Source: Winogradskyella sp.
GTDB lineage: Bacteria > Bacteroidota > Bacteroidia > Flavobacteriales > Flavobacteriaceae
Assembly (NCBI RefSeq): GCF_003712105.1
Contig: NZ_RHLG01000003.1
Span: forward strand, 1-64,000
Direction: 5' to 3'
DNA: 64,000 nucleotides
Made by a program: the position numbers and the translations under genes. Numbering within the stretch: position 1 is the first letter of the stretch; every line of letters starts with the position of its first letter. Under the pieces are notes generated by a model that saw nothing but the letters and a program-made list of their open reading frames with translations, did not search any database and was not told where the DNA came from. Below, piece by piece: positions 33,304 through 42,800 of this stretch.

Positions 33304-35190
33304 TTGACTTGCTTTAAAAAAATATCAACTTTTTTAGCTATTAAAACCTACATAATAGTAGGTTTTTTTTGTTGTTTTTCTATTACTTCTTTTAGTCAAA
33401 ATATTAAAGAAAGTGATAGTCTGGAACGAGAACTAAAAAGCGGTATGTATGAAGGTGAAGCCAAACTAGATTTACTAAGAAAGTTAGCAGGTGAAGAAAC
33501 AGATGTTGAAAAGCAATTACAGTATAGCCAACAATTAATAATAGAAGCGAAAGAACTCAATAATTCTGAACGTGAATTTGATGGATATTTGCAACAAGGA
33601 AATGCCTTTCAGCAAAAAGGGGATTTAACAACCGCATTGGAATCATATTTTAAAGCTTCAAAGCTGGCTAAAGAAAATGATTTAGCAGTTGAAGAAGCAG
33701 AGATTGATTTAGCAATAGCCGCTGTATATTCTACAATGAATGACCATGACTCTTCTTTTGAATATTATCGTGAAGGATTGACTGTGTTGCGGAAGCTAAA
33801 AGATACAGTAAACATTCTCACAGCTGAACTAAATATAGGTGATGAATTCTATAAAATAAAAGAACTCGATTCTAGCCTGCATTATGCAAATATCGCAAAT
33901 GAATTAAACAAAACTCTGGAAAATGAAAATAGTGAGTTTCATGAGTTTAAAGATTTCTTTCAAGCTTATATAAACGGATTATTCGGATTAATTAACGTTG
34001 AGAAAGGAGAAGTAGATGAAGCAAATGATTTCTTAAATAAAGCCATTACAACCCTTTCTGAATATGGTGATTATGAGGCTGTATGTGAGTATACTGGTGC
34101 TTTGTCTGATATGTATTATAATAATGGACAAATTTCTACAGCGCTTAAATATGCAAAGCAAAGTTTGGAATTAGCTCAAAAAAATGGTCTAAAAGACGAA
34201 ATAGGACAAGGGCTTTTAAAACTGTCTAATATTTATGAAGATAATGGTAATATAAGACGTGCTTTTACGTATTATAAAGACCATATAAAGTACCGTGATA
34301 GTGTAACTAATGTTGCAGAATTTCAAAAGCAAAATAAGATGCGTACAGAAGATGCTGTGTATGATTCTGAAAAGGCAAAAGAGGCTGCAGAAGAACAGCA
34401 ACGCCTTCTGGAAAAACAAAAGCGTCAGCAGTATTATATCATTGCTATTATTACCATTGGTCTCATCATAATTGGTTTTTTAGCTCGGAAATTCCTGATG
34501 CAAAGTAAAGTTCTTGAGAAGCAAAAAGGCATCATTGAATTTGAAAAACATCGTTCTGAAGATTTACTTAAAAACATATTACCAGAAGAAACAGCCGAAG
34601 AGCTAAAAGAACATGGTACTGTAAAGGCCAAAAAGTTTGATAATGTTTCTGTGTTGTTTACAGATTTTAAAGGCTTTACGGCTCAGTCAGAAAAGCTTAG
34701 TCCGGAAGATTTAGTAAAAAGTATAGACTACTATTTTTCAAAATTTGATGAGATTGTAGATAAATTTAAGCTAGAAAAAATAAAGACTATTGGAGATTCC
34801 TACATGTGTGCTGGTGGATTGCCTTTTCCTATTGAACACCAAGCTGCTAGAGTATGTCAAGCAGCATTAGAAATGGCAGAATTTGTAAAAGTTACAAAAC
34901 GAAGTATAACGCATAATCTAGCTAAGTTTGATATCCGAATAGGAATACATACAGGACCAGTAGTTGCTGGAGTAGTAGGTACCAAAAAATTTCAATATGA
35001 CATTTGGGGCGATACTGTAAATACGGCAGCCCGTATGGAAAGTTCAGGTGAAATAGGCCGCGTAAATATTAGCCAACATACGCATGAGCTTTTACAATCG
35101 TATGATGTATTTAAGTTTGAACAACGCGGCGCAATAGAAGCAAAAGGTAAAGGTAAAATAGAAATGTACTTTGTTGATTACCTTGTGTAA
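33304..35190 (+). CDS. Membrane adenylate cyclase (class III) with TPR repeats
   Basis: The 628-residue protein has a signal or anchor segment (about 8-31), TPR-type helical repeats (about 60-340, for example YLQQGNAFQQKGDLTTALES), a coiled segment, a membrane helix (about 378-398) and a cytosolic class III cyclase domain (about 430-628). The metal aspartates are in VLFTDFKGFT and KTIGDSYMCAGG. Lys in KIKTIGD and Asp in YDIWGDTVNTAARMES favour ATP over GTP. The TPR part would lie in the periplasm. The start is a TTG at 33304; no ATG precedes the signal segment. It lies between two paralogous lipoproteins. Confidence 0.88.
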   Translation: MTCFKKISTFLAIKTYIIVGFFCCFSITSFSQNIKESDSLERELKSGMYEGEAKLDLLRKLAGEETDVEKQLQYSQQLIIEAKELNNSEREFDGYLQQGNAFQQKGDLTTALESYFKASKLAKENDLAVEEAEIDLAIAAVYSTMNDHDSSFEYYREGLTVLRKLKDTVNILTAELNIGDEFYKIKELDSSLHYANIANELNKTLENENSEFHEFKDFFQAYINGLFGLINVEKGEVDEANDFLNKAITTLSEYGDYEAVCEYTGALSDMYYNNGQISTALKYAKQSLELAQKNGLKDEIGQGLLKLSNIYEDNGNIRRAFTYYKDHIKYRDSVTNVAEFQKQNKMRTEDAVYDSEKAKEAAEEQQRLLEKQKRQQYYIIAIITIGLIIIGFLARKFLMQSKVLEKQKGIIEFEKHRSEDLLKNILPEETAEELKEHGTVKAKKFDNVSVLFTDFKGFTAQSEKLSPEDLVKSIDYYFSKFDEIVDKFKLEKIKTIGDSYMCAGGLPFPIEHQAARVCQAALEMAEFVKVTKRSITHNLAKFDIRIGIHTGPVVAGVVGTKKFQYDIWGDTVNTAARMESSGEIGRVNISQHTHELLQSYDVFKFEQRGAIEAKGKGKIEMYFVDYLV

Positions 35191-35212
35191 TTACTTCAAA
35201 ATTATATATTTG
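35183..35212 (+). promoter_or_regulatory. Promoter of the second lipoprotein, inside the cyclase 3' end
   Basis: TTG (35183-35185), a 19-base spacer and TATATTTG (35205-35212) form a full -33/-7 Bacteroidota promoter. It overlaps the last codons of the cyclase gene and lies 36 bases before the ATG at 35249, so the second lipoprotein can be transcribed on its own. Confidence 0.6.
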
Positions 35213-35248
35213 TGTATATCAACTCAATCAACAATTACAACTTTAACA

Positions 35249-35803
35249 ATGAAAAACATACGATTATTATTACTTCTTGTAACTGCTTTAACGTTTACAG
35301 CTTGTCCAGATGATGATATTTTAGCTTTATTTAATGATTTACCTTCAGTAAATTTTGATGTTGCTACCGTTATTGCATTACCTTCAGGTGCAGATATTAC
35401 TAACTTAGTAACATTTGGTGGAGTTAATGCTGCTGATTACAGATCGGATTTAAGTCTCAACGAAACTGTAACGGTTAGTAGACCTGATGGATTATTACCA
35501 ACTGATGGATTTTTGTACGTTACGGCTGTTATTTTTGACGACCAAGATGTTGAAGTAGAATTTGATGAAGTCACTAATATTAGTAGTGACGGTAATCTTG
35601 AACTTGTTGTACCTGATGGAGAACCTGCTGACTATTATGACAACCCAGATGGTGTTCCTAGTTTTATTTTAAGAGCAATAGATGCTGACCAAGCGGTAGA
35701 TATTGATTATAAATATCTAGTAGAAGTCACCATTGAAAGAAACGATATTATTTTTGGACCTTACACAATAGATCCTAAAATTAGAATAAAATCCGTAAAT
35801 TAA
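35249..35803 (+). CDS. Lipoprotein paralogue 2, beside the cyclase
   Basis: The ATG at 35249 starts a lipoprotein signal (RLLLLLVTALTFTACPDDD). The 184-residue protein shares with the lipoprotein at 32688 the segments PSGADITNLVTFG, AADYRSDLSLNETV, IDYKYLVEVTI and the terminal YTIDPKIRIKSVN. The first paralogue is longer by an insert of about 15-20 residues in the middle. A longer in-frame start at 35171 would lie upstream of the promoter and is rejected. No domain is recognised. A terminator follows at 35833. Confidence 0.7.
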   Translation: MKNIRLLLLLVTALTFTACPDDDILALFNDLPSVNFDVATVIALPSGADITNLVTFGGVNAADYRSDLSLNETVTVSRPDGLLPTDGFLYVTAVIFDDQDVEVEFDEVTNISSDGNLELVVPDGEPADYYDNPDGVPSFILRAIDADQAVDIDYKYLVEVTIERNDIIFGPYTIDPKIRIKSVN

Positions 35804-35832
35804 CACAATCAGCTAACTACTAACTAACTCCC

Positions 35833-35870
35833 AAAAGGATTTATGCATTTATGTGTGTAAATCCTTTTTT
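35833..35870. terminator. Bidirectional terminator
   Basis: AAAAGGATTTA (35833-35843) pairs with TAAATCCTTTT (35858-35868) around a 14-base loop, followed by T's on the plus strand; on the minus strand it ends in TTTT. It sits between the plus-strand lipoprotein and the minus-strand PorP/SprF gene whose stop codon touches it. Confidence 0.75.
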
Positions 35871-36856
35871 TATTGGTATTTCCAATATTCTCTTGCACCA
35901 GTAGTACACTCACAATTACTTACACCTTGTAATAAATCAATACCGATTGTAATACTGTGAGTACCTGAATTATATGCAGCCAAATCATTAATAGTGAATT
36001 GGTATGAGTAAGCAAAATAAAATCCGTTTTTCATTATTCCTGCCATAGGACCAATGTTTAGAGGCTTCAATATTTGGTCATTTAGAAAACGGTAAGATGC
36101 TCCAAACCAGTAATAATCACCATAACGATTCAATTTTCTGTATTTCACGTTCACATCGGTACTTGAACGACCATCACTATTAAATCGTTGGTAAAACACC
36201 GAAGGTTCAAACTCCTTATAACGGTTAGACGCACCTCTAAATACCATACCACTATAGAGTTGAAAGTTTAAAAGACTATTTGGCTCTTGTCCAGTAAAAG
36301 GATTTACATCTTTTTCAAGAATGTTATTCACATTAAAGCTCAAGAAAAAGTTATTATATCTGTATAAAAAACCGGCATCAAAATTATTGTTTGTTTGTGC
36401 GCGATCATCAATAATACTAGGATCTATAATTGGAATATCTGGAGTGGTTACAAAGTTTTCGATATCTATTCTAAAGCTATTTATATTATACGATAATCCG
36501 AGAGATAAGTATTGTTTTGATTTATAGTCTAGTGTAAGGTGATGAGCAAATGAGAATTTCACTCCTTTTTGGCGTGTATTTCCATTTTTGTCATTATATA
36601 CGCTCACTCCTATACCAGAGCGATTACCAAGTCGCATATCTGCATATAGCGCTTGGTTATCTGGTGCACCTTTAATACCAACCCATTGTGTAAGTCCATT
36701 TGCACGTATTCTAATATTATCTCCAATACCAGCAAAAGTTGGTGAGATTACAAATTCATTATCAGCTAAGTATTGTGTAAATACAGGCAAATTTAATTCC
36801 TGACTCGTGATACTTGTAGTTATACACAGTGTAATATATAGTAGTATTTTCTTCAT
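35870..36856 (-). CDS. PorP/SprF-family T9SS outer-membrane protein
   Basis: The 328-residue protein has a signal peptide (ILLYITLCITTSITSQ). A beta-barrel-like sequence follows: LNLPVFTQYLADNEFVISPT, GIGDNIRIRANGLTQWVGIK, QALYADMRLGNRSGIGVSVY and a later GIMKNGFYFAYSYQFTINDL. PorP/SprF proteins accompany large T9SS-exported adhesins; in gliding flavobacteria SprF is needed for SprB surface exposure. Here it lies 30 bases downstream of the giant SprB-repeat gene in the same direction, so it is probably that protein's partner. Confidence 0.9.
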   Translation of the reverse strand: MKKILLYITLCITTSITSQELNLPVFTQYLADNEFVISPTFAGIGDNIRIRANGLTQWVGIKGAPDNQALYADMRLGNRSGIGVSVYNDKNGNTRQKGVKFSFAHHLTLDYKSKQYLSLGLSYNINSFRIDIENFVTTPDIPIIDPSIIDDRAQTNNNFDAGFLYRYNNFFLSFNVNNILEKDVNPFTGQEPNSLLNFQLYSGMVFRGASNRYKEFEPSVFYQRFNSDGRSSTDVNVKYRKLNRYGDYYWFGASYRFLNDQILKPLNIGPMAGIMKNGFYFAYSYQFTINDLAAYNSGTHSITIGIDLLQGVSNCECTTGAREYWKYQ

Positions 36857-36886
36857 TCTAAATGTTGTTTAGTTAAGTATTTAGTA

Positions 36887-39800
36887 TTACCTGTATAGTG
36901 TAAAGTGACCAACAAAAGATCGTTCTACACTTGTGCCATTTGGTCTTACTACATACCAGTAATCACCTGTTGGGAGTTCACTCCCGTTATATCTGCCATC
37001 CCAATATTCACCAACTCTATAGGTAGCAACTTTACGTCCATATCTATCAAATATGTCGAATTCTAAATTTGGATAATTGTTAACACAACCTGGAGCCCAT
37101 GTATCTTGCACACCATCACCGTTTGGTGTAAAGTAATTTGGAGGACATATATCTACAAACTCAAGCTCAACTTGAGCCTCAGCAGTACAACCATTAGTGT
37201 CAGTTACAAGAATGGTGTAGATACCGCTCTGTGTAATTGTATATGTGTTTTCTTGTCCATAATCAACCTCATTAAATGTATACGTGTACAAACCTGTACC
37301 ACCAGAACCAGAAGCTATGATTTGGTTAATTTCACCTTCAGTAATATCTAATGCCACTGGTTCGTAATCGTCAACATCAAAAAGTTCAGTGGTCTGAATA
37401 CATCCATTTGTATGACGCACATTTATAAAATGCCCTGTACCAACAGGTACATCTGTAAACACATTACTAATTTGATATGGTCCGTTATCTAAAGAATAGT
37501 CTAGCTCAGACAAATCTGTAATGGAATCATCTACTGTAACTGTAACTGTGTTATTCTGAATGTTTTGATCACAACTAAATTCAACAACAACTTCAGGGTT
37601 AATTCTAACAGATTCTGGGAACGTAATATTCCATTCTGAATCACATCCCTCTGCATCGACCACATAAACAATATGATCACCTCCAGTTAAATTCGTAAAG
37701 TCGAATATGGTCTGAGTTATTCCACCTACGGTAAATGGCCCATCAGGATTATCTAAGCTTACGCTAAACGGTAATGTGCCACCAAAGATTTCAATACTAA
37801 ACTCACCGTTAGCGTCACCTTCACATACTTCTGGTAAAATAGAATTTGGGACTATATTTAATAAGACTTGAGCAGGTTCGGTAATTGTTTCAGTAAATAT
37901 GAGGAAACAACCCAGTTCGTCTTGTACGATTATATCGTATTCTCCCGGTTCTAGGTTGTCAAAAATATTGGTATCAAAGAATTGATTTAGTTGTGGTGAA
38001 ATTGCATATTTAATAACACCGGTTCCGCCAGTAGCATTAATTTCGATTGACCCATTTCCAGAGCCTGCACATGTGATGTTTCTTACTATTAAAGATGCAT
38101 CAAGTTGAGTGCTAGGTTCAGTTATAGATATAGGTTCAGAAATTACGGAGCAATCACCACTTTCTACTGAAACGATATAATTACCTGCTAACAATTCGGT
38201 AAAATACCCAGGAGTATTTTGTGTGGCATTAATTGTATTACCACCAGTATCCTGAAGTTCGTAACTATAATTACCTAAACCTCCAAAAGCTATTGCTGTA
38301 ATACTACCAGTGTTATCGCCTGCACAATTAATTGTTGGATTTACAGACGCCAATTCAACAGTTAAATCTGGTAGCGGTTCAATAGTAATTTCATTAGATA
38401 CTATGCTTATACAGCCATTGTCATCCCTTACATAATAAGCATATGTTCCTACTGGTACACTAAACGTAGTAGATGTACTAAACGTACCTAAAACCGTAGT
38501 AAATGATATATCATCGCTATAGGTATATTGTCCTGTACCACCAGATGCCGAAAGCGTCAATGTAGACTCCGTAAGACACGTTTGAGACGTATCTAAAACT
38601 AAACTAGCATTAATAGGTGTTGGCTCGTCAATAACAATATCTAATGAGGTAAACTCACAATCAAAACCATCATTAATTGTAATATTATATGTGCCAGCTG
38701 TTAAACCATCGAACACATTAGATGTTTGTGGTCCAGAGGTTGTTACTACAGGAGTTAAAGTATTTAATGTATAGGTATAATTACTGCCTTGACCTCCTGT
38801 GACATTAGTTATAGTAATACTCGCATCTGAATCTCCAAAACATGCTACTGTTGATACACTAGGTGTAAAAATGGCATTTATTGGTGTAGGTTCTGATAAT
38901 GTTATATTTTCACTTACAATACAACCTTGGTCGTCTCTAACACTAACTGTATAGTTACCGGCAGATAAGTCAGTAAATGTGCTATTTGTAGAATAAGGAA
39001 CAGATGCATCCCCTGATAATTCATATTCATAATTTCCCCAACCACCTGTTGCTTCAGCTACTATAGTACCTTGATTATTATTACAAGTTACATTTGAGGT
39101 TTCAGAAACATTTAGCATAAGTTCTTCAGCAGGAGAATTGATAATAACATCAGATGAAGACGAACAAAATGGACTACTAGTTTGCGTAATATTTACTGTA
39201 TATGTTCCTGAAGTAAGACCTGAAACTGTAAGCGGATTTGTGGATGTGTTAGCAGAAACAACTCCAAAAACTGAATTGTTAGCGCTATCAATAACTTCGT
39301 ATGTGTACGGTCCGGTAAAATTCAGAATGTCTATGTCAAAACTTCCATCATTATCTGGGAAACAAGTCACAGCGGTAGATGTTAAATTGAAAGTAGGAGG
39401 AATAGCTTCAGGCAGTGCAACTGAAACAGTTTCTGTACAACTTGTAGTAGTATCAGTAATTGTAATATCGTAATTACCAAATGGCACACCAGATATAACA
39501 TTTCCAGCTATACTTATTGACGGTGCAGTTGGCGATATTGCATATGCATAATTTCCTGAGCCACCAGTTGGGTTAAGCGTTATCACACCATCATCGTTGT
39601 TACATGTTGGTACTGCAGTAATATCTGGAGTAAAATCTAATACTGGTAAAACATCGATAGAAACTAAATTTCCACAACCATTAGCATCATTAATTTCTAC
39701 TGTATGGTTTCCAGAGAATATATTTGAAATTGTAAATGGGAATGTTTGGGATTGAAAAGCACCACCATCAATACTAATGCTGTAAGGCGCCACACCATTT

Positions 39801-42800
39801 GATACTAAACTTACATCAATTTGAAAACTTCCATCTGTATCCAAACATTCATTATTAACTGCTGCTGAGATAACTGGAGTGTCATCCATTGGAAGCACGG
39901 TAGCAGGACTAGAAACAATACATCCATATGCATCTAATACATGAATATAATACGTGTTTGCATCAAGATTAAATGTACTATTAGAGTTCCAACCTGCATC
40001 TGTAGCTAGTGGAGCAGCAGGTGTTGTTGTTACTTGGAATAGGTATGGTGGAGTTCCATTTTCTGCTAGTGCTGAAATTACACCAGAGTTTGGATTACAA
40101 TTTGCATTCTGATTCACAAAAACAGCTAAATCTAATGGGAATTCAGATTCAGTAATATTAAAAGGTGTTGTTACTATACCACAACCGGCATTTGGTCCTG
40201 AGTTTTCAGTAATTGAAACAAAATAATTTCCAAACGGTAAAGGTCCTAAATTGTTAATTGTTAGTGTATCATTAGCGTTTACAGTACCTGTGCCAGAAAT
40301 AAATGTCGTTGTTAATGATTGTGAATTAAAAATTTCATAAGATAAATCAACAGGTATACCATATGTACTTGTAACCGTAAATGATACATTGCCATCTGCA
40401 CTGCCAGTACAAGTAATATTATTTACATCAGGTGCAGACACAGTTAATGTAGAATTTGTAGGTATAGGTACCGTAGCTGGTTCGTAATAGCTACAATTTG
40501 TTGCAGAGTCATAAACAATAAATGTATATAAAACACCAGGTGTTAACCCAGTAAACGTTGTAGATTGACTTCCTGCAGGCATTTCTGGCAGCCACGATCC
40601 TGGTGGATTAGGATACACCGATGATGGCCCTTGATAAATGCTAAAGAAAAAAGGACCACTACTACTCAATGATGAACTTACAGATACCTCAGCTTCACCA
40701 CCAGTTGCACAATCAACCGAAGGTGTTATAGTAATATCTAAGTCAGATGGTGGAGATGCAACTAATACATCTTGCACCAAAATTGAACAACCGTTTGAAT
40801 CAATTACATTTATTTGATACAAGCCAAAATCAACGACATCAAAGCTTACTGAGGTTGTGCCACCTACATTAAATTCAGAATTAGAATATCCGTTTGTTCC
40901 AGTTACAAAATAATTATAAGGTGGTGTTCCTCCGGTAACTGAATCTACAATAACAGAACCTTGCGAAACACCACCAGCTGTACATGTAATATCTACTGTA
41001 CTATAATTTACAACTATTGCGTCTGGCTCATTAATTATAATCGTTTCTATATCGGTACAAGAGTTGGCATCTGTTACAGTTACAGTATAAGTCCCAGCGG
41101 GTAAACTTGTGGTTTGAGAACCATAATTGACACCTGTTGTATCGTTATTTACATTAATTACAAATGGAGGCGTACCTAGAGTCGTGTTTATAGTAACATC
41201 TATTGCTCCAGTAGCTTCTCCATTACAATTAATAGATTGACTCTGTAAAACAGTATCAATTTCAGGAAGCACTAATGGATTTACAGTAATAATAGAAGAT
41301 AATACGCTACATCCATTACCGTCTGTGATTTCGAATTGATAGTCACCATCTGTAAGTGTAGTATAGGTAAATGTATTACCAGTACTACCTAAATCTGTAA
41401 ATGAACCACCATTAATAGATACAGCATAAGTAAATGGTGATGTGCCACTTATTGTTCCAGTGATAACTGCATCTGGACTAGCAGTACAATCCAAACCATC
41501 CGTTAATACAACATTTACTGAAGATTGAGGAAGCGGCGCTATAGTGTATGATTCTACATAAGTACAATTGTTTTCATCTCTTACTTGAAATGTATACGTG
41601 CCTGGTTCTAAACCTGGGAATACAGTTGATGTTTGATATGCCGTAACTGCACTTAACGGAGCAATAATTTGATATTCCAAAACTCCTGTTCCTCCAATAG
41701 TATTAGTTATAGTTACTGTGGTAGTATTGGTAGGACAATCTATAGGTGTATTGGAGAACTCCATATCCGTTGGTGGATCTAACGGTGGAATTATGATTTG
41801 ATTTGTAATAAACGTACAACCATTATCATCTTGAATAGTAACTGTATAAGTGCCTTGAGTTAAACCAGTAAACACATTACTAGTTTGAAAGTTGACACCA
41901 TCTAAACTGTAAGAGTATGGAGCAGTTCCGCCTGTAACTCCAGTAACAGTTATAGTAGCATCAGCATCACAAGTATAATTAGAAGTTAATTCTGCTGTAC
42001 CATTAATAGCAGGATTTTCATTAATTGTAACGATATCAGGAATTGTAGTACAAACCGAACCTCCAAGACTATACTCAACTACCACATTATAAGTTCCTGC
42101 TGATAACCCATTAAAAACTGGGGAACTAGAAAATGTTAAGCCATTATCAATGCTGTATTGCAACGAATTACCATTGGCATTAGTTACATTGATTGATATG
42201 GAACCATCATTATTTCCTGGGCAGAGAATATCTGTGGTATTCACAGTAAATTCTGGTGCTAATACATTATCTACCGTTATTGTAGTAGAAGCACTGCAAT
42301 TATTGGCATCAATAACTGTGATGTCATATACTCCGGCTGAATTCACTGTATATTCTGGTACAGTCTGAAAATCAGTTGTACTATTTATAAAGTAAAAATA
42401 TGGCGGTGTTCCGCCTTGCGGATAAATAGTGATTTCTCCATCTATACAAGTTAATGGTGTAGTAAGTGCAGCAGTTACCGTTAATAATGGTGGTTCAACA
42501 ATTGTAATGTCTTCAGAATGAGTACAACCATCTTCAGTTTCTAAGGTTATTGTATAGGTGCCTACATTAAGATTTTCAAACTCATAAGTGTTTTCTATTA
42601 TAGGACCAACACTATTTACAAGAACACCACCTTGATATATAGCATATGTGTATTGTGGTTCTACATCATTAGCAGCGATTTGAATATTACCAAAATCACC
42701 ATTACAAAGTGGTTGCGTAACTGTTGTTGATACGGTAAAGTCTCGATCTCTTATAAGTACATCTGGCACAGAAAAGATGCAAGGATTGGTATCCACACCT

